From: Riptortus pedestris
Lineage: Eukaryota > Arthropoda > Insecta > Hemiptera > Alydidae
DNA: 64,000 bases
Assembly (NCBI GenBank): GCA_019009955.1
Contig: CM032228.1
Location: 221,253,001 to 221,317,000, forward strand
Reading direction: 5' to 3'
In this document: piece after piece, positions 53,147 through 62,282 of the stretch
Layout: every line of letters begins with the position of its first letter
How positions within the stretch are numbered: the first letter of the stretch is position 1
The notes under the pieces: model-generated
The model's input: only the letters and a program-made list of their open reading frames with translations
Databases searched by the model: none
Told to the model about the DNA's origin: nothing
Translations under genes and position numbers: made by a program

Positions 53147-54298
53147 ATGAGTTTTTAAACAATTCTGATATATTCTGTTACATCTGTGGAAGCTATGTTA
53201 CAATAAAGGAGACAGCTGAGTTACTTGGGTCAAGACTTAAAGCTAAAAATCTTCTAGCTCCTGGCACATCATTTTCGTGGTATAGGCATAGGGAGAAAAT
53301 TCTTCTGCCTTATTTTGAAGAGAAAGGCTCGATAGTTTACTGCAGTAGCATCGAGGGTTTGATGGAATTTTTTAGTGTTTCATATAACCCGCATGACTGG
53401 AGGCTGTTTATAGACTCGTCTAAAAGAAGTCTTAAAGGGGTCTTACTGCACAATGGGAACTTATACGGTTTCATTCCAATAGCCCATTCGGTACATCTAA
53501 AGGAAACTTATGAAAATCTAAAAACTCTTCTGGAATGTGTTCAGTATGAAAATCAATGCTGGAAAGTATGTGGTGATTAAAAAGTGATTGGAATGTTACT
53601 TGGACAGCAGAGTGGCAACACAAAAATGCCATGTTTTATCTGTGAGTGGGACAGCCGAGCTAAAGACAAGCACTGGACGACAACGACCTGGCCTGCGAGA
53701 CAACATTTAACTGTTGGTTCAAAGTACATTCTCAATAAAAGTCTTGTGCGAAGGGAGGATGTGCTACTTCCACCTCTTCACATAAAACTAGGTTTAATGA
53801 AACAGTTCACCAAAACTCTTTCAAAAGAAGGTGAATGTTTCAAATACCTCATGGATAAGTTTCCGAAGATATCAAGCGAGAAGCTGAAAGAAGGAATTTT
53901 TGTGGGTCCGCAAATTAGAAAACTGATGAAAGACAATGATTTTGATAAAACCATGACTTTTAAAGAGAAGAATGCTTGGTTATCCTTTAAGGAAGTTGTG
54001 GAAAAGTTCCTAGGAAACCATAAGGATCCTCACTACAGACAGATTGTGAAGAGAATGTTGAGCAATTTTATGAAATTGGGGTGCAATATGAGCATAAAGA
54101 TACGGAGAAAGATTCCACCAGAATATTAAGGATATGGAAAAGCGGTATCAAGGAAGGTGGAACAAGATTATGATGGCCAACTCTTGTTACATGTTAAAGC
54201 GTGAGTGCAAAAGCACTGGCAGTACCAGAAAGTCAACAAAACGAAGTTTCAATCCAACTGAATGCAAAAAACTTAAATCACTGAGCAAAAACCAGTAG
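53147..54298 (+). pseudogene. Pan-arthropod uncharacterised protein, internally deleted copy
   Basis: The likely start is ATG 53147. The frame reads NNSDIFCYICGSYV and then jumps directly to IKETAELLGSRLKAKNLL, without the long middle that I recall between these blocks in related arthropod proteins. WRLFIDSSKRSLKGVLLHNG, LLGQQSGNTKMPCFICEWD and LPPLHIKLGLMKQFTKTL follow. A TAA at 53578 replaces one codon inside the frame. Near 54110 another deletion and frameshift leads to FHQNIKDMEKRYQGRWNKI and a stop at 54296. The family has many copies in arthropod genomes and its function is unknown to me. The internal losses mark this one as dead. Confidence 0.75.
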
Positions 54299-54830
54299 TG
54301 TGTATTCATTTAGTAAGTAGTGCATTTTATTGGAGCAATGTGTAAGAGTTATTATAAAAGAAAACCGTAGTATTAAACTGTGTAAGAACATCAACAGTTT
54401 TAATTTTTCCCCTCTTTTGGTTAACTGAACAATGCTATTGTTCATTTATAAATGCTTATTGATGAATTTTATTTGTTTAAACTCTTTTTTTATAAAGAAA
54501 ACCACAAACAAAGTTCTAACAATTAACTACTCACTATCGAAACTACCTTTGACTTATCGGAAAATTATTCAAAATATATAAGATTTGTTATATTTTAACA
54601 TTTAAATTGTACAAAATCCTGACGTGTTAGATCCAGCTGCATATCTGGAATCAGCGTTGAAATTACTATTAAAAACACCTCAATTTATAAAAACATCATT
54701 CTAAAAATAAATAAATGCAGAGTGGTGTAATGTTTCCAATTCCAGTATTTATATTCCATTGACTTTAATTTCTCCTCTCTTTGTTTTAAGTGTATTTATT
54801 TATCTTGAGTTTAAACTGATCTAGAACGCA
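54299..54830. other. Unannotated AT-rich stretch
   Basis: No feature supported. Confidence 0.5.
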
Positions 54831-54834
54831 TCTT

Positions 54835-55045
54835 AGGACTTGCATCATTTTATTCGTCTCTACTTGGCCACCAGTGCAATGTCATCTGCAAATTTGATGC
54901 AACGAATGAATTCACCTTTAATCTGTATTCCTTGGGTTGCTTCTTTCATTTTCATTCATTCACATACATTAATGCCTCTTCAACGAACATATCGAACCAA
55001 TAAGGTGAGAGGGGGAACCCTTGGCTTATACCTTTCTCAATAATA
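54835..55045 (-). pseudogene. LINE reverse transcriptase fragment
   Basis: On the minus strand the frame reads PLSPYWFDMFVEEALMYVNE, then after a shift MKEATQGIQIKGEFIRCI and KFADDIALVAK. This spans the SPYLF-type block and the FADD catalytic box of a non-LTR reverse transcriptase, with a frameshift and stops. It is a different family from the R1-like copies, as the spacing and wording differ. Confidence 0.7.
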
Positions 55046-55164
55046 GCTTCTCTTTAATACTATGATTTTTGTAAATTGTTCTTAAATCAGAAGAAATAGC
55101 ATATAGGGCTTTGCAGAGGTATGGATTATTGTATAAATCAAGGAAATGTAGAAAAGGACATTTC

Positions 55165-55540
55165 AGGAGGATTATATTTCATAAAAAAAGAGGTCCACCA
55201 TTTAGATGCAGTCTAAGAAGTTGCAGACAAGAATCGGCTGTTACAAAGATACATGGTTCAGCAATTGTAAACTTACATTAAGAAAGTGTATTTTGTTGAT
55301 TTATGCCTGGGCGAATGGCTATGCAACGACGAAATTTTGCAAGAAAGAGTTAGAAATTTCTTCAAAAACCATAGCAGACTGGAGGAATATGCTTAGAGAA
55401 GTGTCTGCCAGTGGTATTATAATGAAGTCGATGGTAATTGGAGGCGAGAGCATTCATGTAGAAATTGATGAAAGTTGTATGCCCAAAAGGAAATATCAGG
55501 TAGGCAGAACGTTCCCAAATCAATGGGTGTTTCTGTAGAT
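55165..55540 (+). pseudogene. Merlin (IS1016/IS1595-like) transposase fragment
   Basis: A zinc-ribbon-like tail (PFRCSLRSCRQESAV) is followed by a frameshift into DTWFSNCKLTLRKCILLIYA, WANGYATTKFCKKELEISSK and KTIADWRNMLREVSASG. Then comes VEIDESCMPKRKYQVGRTFP and NQWVF. This is the DDE_Tnp_IS1595/ISXO2-like domain, with the first catalytic Asp in EIDES. The rest of the catalytic domain is missing, cut shortly before an HLE half. Confidence 0.8.
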
Positions 55541-55555
55541 AAACTAGGGAGGTTT

Positions 55556-55683
55556 TAGCAGATTTCCCTTAAGGGAAATCAGCTATTAAGGTCGTACTCA
55601 TGACGCAATTTTCAAACATTTTCTTCAAACGTCCATCAATCCTACCCAGGAGATGACGAAAATGTAGTCCGTTCAAAATGATA
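55556..55683 (-). repeat. HLE terminal half
   Basis: Inverted half: TTTTAGCAGATTTCCCTTAA to AGTCCGTTCAAAATGATATA. The palindrome TTTCCCTTAAGGGAAA is intact. It is followed by a short TA-rich stretch and a REP-A start. Confidence 0.85.
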
Positions 55684-55696
55684 TAATATATATAAA

Positions 55697-57088
55697 GTTG
55701 TAACCTCTGTCTGTATATTCATTTTTTTCTCGAAATTTCACGATAACTTTTCGTTTCACATGTCATAGATGCCATAACTGCATTTTGTTTCTTTCGTGTG
55801 TGTTTGTTTGTTTGTTACCTTTTCACGCATAAACGAATTTTATGAAACTTGGTATGTATATTACTACTAACCCAACTTACACTTTAGGCTATATTAATTT
55901 TCTCTGAGACGAACAGGAGTGGGGGTTATGAGGGAGGCCTGAAATAAAAAATAGCGATATTTCGTTACCTATTGGTTTTTCGGCAAATATGCACATAACA
56001 AAACTTGTTTACTTTGTTATTTATAGTAACTTTTGTCTTATACACTTTTTTCGTATACAGAAATATAAACGCTATATACTCTAAAACCCATAGCGGAAGT
56101 GAACAATATTATTTGGCACAAAAGCCTGAACCGAACTAAATAAAACTCGGTATGTGTATTAGCACTATCGCCTTCATTATAATAAGCCATACCAACATTT
56201 CTAGGGATGGGCAGGAGTAGGGGTTATAAGGGAGGCCTAAAATAAAAAATAGCGATATTTCGTTTCCAATTCGTTTTTCGGCAAATATGAACACAACAAA
56301 AGTTGTTTATTTTGTTATTTAAAATAACTTTTGTTATATACACTTTCGTCGTATACTGAAGTGTAAGGGTGTTATACGCTAAAATTTATAGCGGGAGTCA
56401 ACAATATTATTTGGCACAAAAGCCTGAACCGAACTAAATAAAACTCGGTATGTGTATTAGCACTGACGCCTTAATTATCGTAAGCCATTCCAACATTTCT
56501 AGGGACGGGCAGAAGGGGGGGGGGGTTGTAAGGGAGGCCTGAAATTAAAAATAGCGGCATTTCGTTTTCTACTGGGTTTTCTGCAAATATGCACATGACA
56601 AAAATAATCTACTTTTTTATTTGATGTAACTTTTGTGATATTCATTTTTGTTCTTTAACAAAGTATAAACGTGATATACACTATAAACTAAAGCGGGAGT
56701 CAACAATTTTATTGGGCACTAACGATTGAACCGAACTTAACAAAACTTGGTATGTAAATTAGCATTAATTCTTCCATGATTATAAGCTATATTAAAATTT
56801 GTATGTTCGAACAGGAGTGGGGGTTATAAGGTAAGCATGAAATAAAAATTCGCGATATTTCATTGTCTATTTGTTTTTTGACAAACGTGCATTTAACAAA
56901 AATTGTTTACTTTGTTATTTAGAGTAACTTTTGTTTTATACATTTCTCCAGGAACAATGTGTGGAGCAACTAATTTGCGTAGAAATATTGATATGTTTAA
57001 CAATTCTTTCCAATTTGAACTACCAGGTACCTCACCTGGAAAAATTAATTCAAAGTTATGTTAATAGTTTGTCCTTAATAGCTGAAAT
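55697..57088 (+). repeat. REP-A copy without hairpin end
   Basis: The copy starts GTTGTAACCTCTGTCTGTAT and has four internal units. It breaks near ATAGCTGAAATTT, where an HLE hairpin half continues. A G-run expansion of 11 G lies near 56516. Confidence 0.8.
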
Positions 57089-57156
57089 TTCTCTATTCTA
57101 TAACTTCACGTGGGGAAATCTGCTTAGTTTATGCAGCCCCTGCGTGACGGACTTTT
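57089..57156 (-). repeat. HLE hairpin terminus
   Basis: Only the outermost part is kept: TAACTTCACGTGGGGAAATC, TGCTTAGTTTATGCAGCCCC and TGCGTGACGGACTTTTTTT. With 55556-55683 it again flanks a REP-A copy. Confidence 0.8.
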
Positions 57157-57461
57157 TTTCTGTATGCCGTGCCAGACATAACAGCAGCTACATTAAATGA
57201 ATGTATTAAATTTTCGCCCAGAAACAACGATATTCTCTGACTTATGGAAATCATAAAAAGGTATCAGACACACATATACAAACATTATACAGTTAATCAT
57301 TTAGGAAGTTTTGTTGATCGTAATACAGGAGTCCATACACAAATAATTTAATCGTTGTGGGCCAGCGTTAAAAGAAGAAAAAAAGGAATGTGGAAGCAGA
57401 AGATCCCTTCTTGACTCATACCTATGAGAGTTTGTTTTCAGATGAAGATACGAGAACGAGA

Positions 57462-57741
57462 ATATTGCCACGTTTTATTACAAAATCAGTAATAAACGTT
57501 GTTAATAAGATGTATATAAGAGTTCTTTCGGATTGAAAAATTAAACACACACAAGTTTCACAGTTTTTATCACTGCACAATTTATTTAACAATGCACAAT
57601 ACACTATGTTAATTATTCTTAATTACTTCTCACAATATGCAATGACAGCGTCGCTGTTCTTGTTATTACACAGTCCAATAATTCACTCACAGTCACTGAA
57701 ATTTACAGAAAGACGGCACTGCACTGTCCTTTACTTCACGA
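57462..57741 (-). repeat. Gypsy LTR fragment, antisense
   Basis: Read on the minus strand this matches the 3' part of the LTR at 8137-8730, with GACAGTGCAGTGCCGTC, GTCCAATAATTCACTCACAG on the + strand, and TTTATTACTGATTTTGTAA. It is about 280 bp, longer than the fragment at 7471. Confidence 0.75.
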
Positions 57742-57867
57742 AGTTATTTATTTATTTTTTATTTATTTCCTCTACATAGTAACCCTATTTGGAGGGATTT
57801 TATTTGCCTGCACATCCCATGCATATTTGCATTATATGTGCATTTTGTCAAAATTTTAACATTTTTT

Positions 57868-57874
<7 letters not shown>

Positions 57875-57920
<46 letters not shown>
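57875..57920. repeat. (TA)n microsatellite
   Basis: Pure TA tract; it may lie in the 3' region of the LINE to its right. Confidence 0.9.
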
Positions 57921-57925
<5 letters not shown>

Positions 57926-58029
57926 TGTAAATAAGATTATAAAAATTAAACTTGATAAAATAAACAAAAAACATTAAATAGTACAATTAAATAACCAATA
58001 AAAATTACATAATATTAATTTTATATTAT

Positions 58030-58985
58030 TTTTTCCTCTCTCAGCATAAGGATATTGTAGGCTATTTCTTTTAATAAATGTATGTGTTTTGAAAATAAAA
58101 TATCAGGACTGATAGGCCATCCGGGAATATCAGTCTTTAACTGTCTTCGTATGTCTTGAGTCAGTCTACATTCATAAATCAGGTGGTTGAATGTCTGTTC
58201 AGTGTAACTGTCTCATTTACAAGTAATTGAGTCAGTAAGTTTGAATCTGTATAAGTAAGAGTTTGTATTTCCTTGTCCAGTTAGTATTTGCGTGAGATAA
58301 AATGTATGTTGGGATAGTGGGATATTGGGTTTTAAAATAGGGATATATAATTTTAGATGTAATCCTTTATCTGTTTGATTCCATCTCTGTTGCCACAAAT
58401 TAATACTTTTTTCCCTCAGTAAAGATTTTAACACAGCTGAAGTAATTTTATTGTAAATTACCTCTTCGCTACTTTTAGAGGCACTTTTGCCGTGGATATC
58501 GACTATTTCATTGCCCATAATTCCTGCGTGTGCCTTGACCCATTTAAAGTGAATGAAAGTCCGTCTGTTTTTTAATTGTGTTATATTATGGCGTATTTGT
58601 TCTATATGTTCGTCGTGGTTTTTCATGTTGTCTAGTTTGTATAAAAGCATTTGACTGTCTGTGTGTAGTAGAATGTAAGTGTTTGGTGCAAGACCATTTC
58701 ATTTACACATTTTAGAGCCTGTAAGAAGACAATAATTTCTGCCTGGTTATTAGAACAATGGTTGCCTAATTTAAATTTTTTACATTTTATAACATCATCA
58801 GTTTTATTTCCTACAAAAATGATAAAGGCAGCGCCTGTGTCCTGTCCATCTTTGCTACCCTCTGTGTAAATTGTGTATTGCTATGAATGATTTGAATTTT
58901 CATTAATAATTACAATGTCAGGTTTTAGTCCAGCATGTGTCCCATTCATCTAGGGTACCGACTATTCTACTTCTTCTGCTGTTAT
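58030..58985 (-). pseudogene. LINE with RNase H domain, C-terminal fragment
   Basis: On the minus strand, the first part reads YTEGSKDGQDTGAAFIIF and NHCSNNQAEIIVFLQALK, the first half of an RNase H domain. After a break near 58650, the frame 58650-58213 reads FIHFKWVKAHAGIMGNEIVD (the HxGxxGN block) and LTQILTGQGNTNSYLYRFKL, then CK before a stop. This is the tail of an I/R1-type LINE ORF2 with RNase H. The N-terminal RT is missing and at least one frameshift is present. Confidence 0.8.
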
Positions 58986-59112
58986 TAGCAGATTTCCCTT
59001 AAGGGAAATCAGCTATTGAGGTTGTACTCATGTCGGAATTTTCGAAATTTTTCTTCAAATGTCCATCGATCCTACCTAGTAGATGACGAAAATAAGGTCC
59101 GTTCAAAACTGT
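58986..59112 (-). repeat. HLE terminal half
   Basis: Inverted half: TTAGCAGATTTCCCTTAAGG to GGTCCGTTCAAAACTGTATA. The palindrome is intact. Confidence 0.85.
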
Positions 59113-59121
59113 ATATATCTA

Positions 59122-59198
<77 letters not shown>
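59113..59198. repeat. (ATCT)n and (TA)n microsatellite
   Basis: About 40 bp of ATCT units, then about 45 bp of TA, between an HLE half and a REP-A CTAG end. Confidence 0.95.
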
Positions 59199-59200
<2 letters not shown>

Positions 59201-61073
59201 TAGCTCAGATACCCGGCTTCGCCCGAGAATTTATTTGAGGCTGAATGGTGATGGTATTTTTTTGGCAAGGCTTTACTTTGCAAACTATTTTGACATTTAC
59301 CCATCCCAGTTTTAAGGGTTTATACCCGTTGTTGGCATTTTTTAATACTAAAATTAATTTTTTATGTAAGACTTCACTGTTCAAACCATAATCATGGGTA
59401 GCATTTATTACAATTAAATATCATCTATAATGAACATATTTCCTTTCAAAAGCCAATCCGAGCTCACATAGTATAGGCAAAGTTTTGCACGTAAGATTAT
59501 ATTTGTAATAGTGAATCTATCTAACTGGAAATCGCTTCCAGGAATGCCAGACGGGAAATAAGTAAACTCAATTAACTGGTCCCGTCATCTTCCGCTCCCG
59601 CATGAGACTTCTCAACATTTTCTACTTATATTATTGATGCAAAACATTATTTTATAATTTATCTACCGGATGGAATTAAATAATAGTGGTACCCTGAAAA
59701 TATAATATCGAGTTTAAACGCATATTGTTTTTTGTCATAATGACATTACCATTAACGTTTAATTGTTATTATATTAGATATTTGTTTCAATAACTTCAAG
59801 GTACATTATAGAAATTAAATAATGGAAATGCTCTTATAGTTTATATTTCTATTGGAAATAAATAACAAAGTTATTTTCTAGGAAAAATAAATAAATGAGG
59901 AGGGGGTGGCGAAGATTTATAACCTCACTAATCCGAATCATACTTTGAACTATCATATAAGACGAAAACATAACATCATTTGTCATAATATTCATTTATT
60001 AAAACCCCTTAAATAGGTACTAATATAATTATTGACTCCCGTTTAGCGTATATCCCGTGTTTACCTCATTTTACGACAAAAGTGAATGCACACAAAAGTT
60101 ACTCTAAATAACAAAGTAAACAACTTTTGTTATGTGCACGTTTGCCGAAAAAAAAATAGAAAATAAAAAAGCGAGTTTTTCATTTCAGCTTCTCTTATAA
60201 TCCCCACTCCCCTTTGAACCTAAAATTACTCCCCTTTGAACCTAAAATTTTTAATATAGCTTATAATCATGGAAGAATTAATGCTTATTCACATACCGAG
60301 TTTTGCTAAGTTCGGTTCAATCGTTAGTGCCCAACAAAATTGTTGGCTCCCGTTTTAGATTTTAGTGTATATCTCGTTTATACTTTTCTATACGACAAAA
60401 GTCAATATAACAAAAGTTACTGAAAATAACAAAATAAACAACTTTTGTCATGTGCATGTTTGTCGAAAAACCAATAGGAAACAAAATATCACTACTGTTA
60501 ATTTCAGGCCTCCCTTACAAACCCCACTCCTGCTCGTCCATAGAAATATTGGTAGGGCTTATGATAATTAAGGCGTCAACACTAATAAACATACCGAGTT
60601 ATATATAGTTCGGCTGAGTCTTTTGACCCCAATAAAATTAATGACTCCCGCTATAGTTTTTAGCTTGTAACTCATTTATATTTCGGCTTACGAGAAAAGT
60701 GTATATAACAAAAGTTACTCTAAATATCAAAATAAACAACTTTTGTTATGTTTATATTTGCCGAAAACCCAATAGGAAACGAAATATCGCTATTTTTAAT
60801 TTCAGGCGTCCCTTATAACCCCCACTCCTGTTCGTCTCAGAGGATATTAATATAGCCTAAAGTCTAAGTTGGGTTAGTAGTAATATACATACCAAGTTTC
60901 ATAAAATTCGGTTCAGCCGTTTATGCGTGAAAAGGTAACAAACAAACAAACAAATAAACAAACAAACAGACACCAAAGAAACAAAATGCAGCTATGGTGT
61001 CTATGACATGTGAAACGAAAAGTTATCGTGAAATTTCGCGAAAAAAATCAATGTACAGACAGAGGTTACAATT
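59199..61073 (-). repeat. REP-A long copy containing module D
   Basis: The inverted copy starts at the CTAG end (CTAGCTCAGATACCCGGCTT, 59199) and finishes at the outer end, CAGACAGAGGTTACAATTT, at about 61073. Between 59385 and 60020 it contains module D in place of ordinary units. Three ordinary units follow (60030-60900), then the CAAACAAACAAACAAATAAA segment. Confidence 0.75.
59460..60000 (-). repeat. Module D, copy 2
   Basis: Inverse of 47700-48430 with several small gaps. It lies inside a REP-A copy, between its CTAG end and its ordinary units. Confidence 0.7.
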
Positions 61074-61160
61074 TAGGCTGGATGTAAGCTGAATTCATAT
61101 TAAATATTGGATATATTTAATAGTAGAAGTAACAATATTTTTTTTTCCAGAAATATTAGC

Positions 61161-61238
61161 ATGACGATCTTTAGTATCTCACAGTTAATAACTCTTACAT
61201 TCCTACAAATATTTTGCTTCAACACCATCATTGGACTG
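61161..61238 (+). CDS. Secreted ankyrin-repeat protein, exon 1 (signal peptide)
   Basis: ATG at 61161 opens 26 codons that are mostly hydrophobic (MTIFSISQLITLTFLQIF, then CFNTIIGL), as in a cleaved signal peptide. The exon ends in phase 0 before the donor GTAAGT at 61239. A T-run and CAG at 61141-61150 could be the acceptor of a 5' untranslated intron. A REP-A copy ends only about 90 bp upstream. The link to exon 2 is inferred from matching phases and from exon 2 opening directly with an acceptor. Confidence 0.65.
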
Positions 61239-61392
61239 GTAAGTTATGTTTTTTTTTTTAAAAAAAAATATTCTTTTGTGTATCATAATATAGTTAATAC
61301 AAAATAACTGGCATAAGGCTTTTAAAGTCCCCTCTTAATTTAAATGTACATATATAATTTAATCATTTAAATATACCTCTACTTTAGGCAGC

Positions 61393-61535
61393 CATTTTAG
61401 CAGATTTAAGTGAAAACAGGTATTGAAGTGGTAATCATGACACAATTTTTGAAAAAAATGCTCAAATGTCCATTGATGCTACGTATGAAATGACTAAATT
61501 AAGGTCCTTTCGAAATTGTGTGTTGTCATACCTAC
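61393..61535 (-). repeat. HLE terminal half, worn
   Basis: Inverted half: TTTTAGCAGATTTAAGTGAA to AAGGTCCTTTCGAAATTGTG. The palindrome is lost. Confidence 0.65.
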
Positions 61536-61580
61536 CGGTGATGATCGAGTACAGCTGGCCTAGCTGAACTCCGTTCAAAA

Positions 61581-61581
<1 letters not shown>

Positions 61582-61645
<64 letters not shown>
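61582..61645. repeat. (TA)n microsatellite
   Basis: Pure TA. A short second HLE start (CTCCGTTCAAAACTGTATAT) precedes it. Confidence 0.95.
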
Positions 61646-61648
<3 letters not shown>

Positions 61649-61659
61649 GTGTTGATGTT

Positions 61660-61905
61660 TTCGACCAGGTTATACTTATATATACGGTGTTGTTATTGTT
61701 TTTGGAGTCTTTGTGTAAACAGACCAGGGAAGATTATTGTAACCAGTAGTCCTTAGTGCAATACATTATGTGCAGTAGTTTTTAAGTATCTTTAGTCTTG
61801 GCCTGAAGAAGAGAATATAAATATTCTCGAAATATCGGCATAAACTAAGATTTTTTTCACCAACATTTAATAAAACTCCAAAAACAATAACAACACTATA
61901 TATAT
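61660..61905 (+). repeat. Repeat family E, copy 2
   Basis: Aligns with 925-1190 as described there, including GCCTGAAGAAGAGAATATAA and CTCGAAATATCGGCATAAAC, and again runs into a microsatellite. Confidence 0.6.
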
Positions 61906-61934
61906 ATATATATATATATACAGTATACAGTACA

Positions 61935-62172
61935 GTTTTACTTGATCTTTAGTTTTATATAAAATGTTTAAATATTGAGTTTGGAAACGATTAAACAAAA
62001 ACGTCGACCGCTAGATCGTCAATAGACAGACACACGCGCACGCACGCAGACACACACACACAGTTTCGAATGGACCTCATTTTCGTCTGAGCAGGGTCGA
62101 TGGACATTTCAAGAAAATCGCGTCATGAGTACGACCTCAATAGCTGATTTCCTTTAAGGGAAATCTGCTAAT
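61935..62172 (+). repeat. HLE copy with CA/CG microsatellite, ankyrin intron
   Basis: The inner part (GATCTTTAGTTTTATATAAA, TCGACCGCTAGATCGTCAAT) is followed by a CA/CG-type microsatellite in place of (TA)n (62026-62063). Then comes the terminal half CGAATGGACCTCATTTTCGT to AAGGGAAATCTGCTAA. The palindrome has one change (TTTCCTTTAAGGGAAA). Confidence 0.75.
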
Positions 62173-62282
62173 ATAAGCTGCTTGTAAAAGGAATTCGGGA
62201 AGGGCTCCTTAACGGTATAAACTTTAAAGCTTTTCTCACTAAATATGTTTTTGTATTATATGTTCTAATATTTTAATTTTAG

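Larger units (their letters stand above)
61239..62282 (+). other. Ankyrin gene intron 1
   Basis: This 1044-bp intron is almost all repeats: a worn inverted HLE half (61393-61535), (TA)n (61582-61645), repeat family E (61660-61905), a second (TA)n (61899-61921) and an HLE copy (61935-62172). The acceptor is TTTTAATTTTAG at 62271-62282. Confidence 0.7.
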
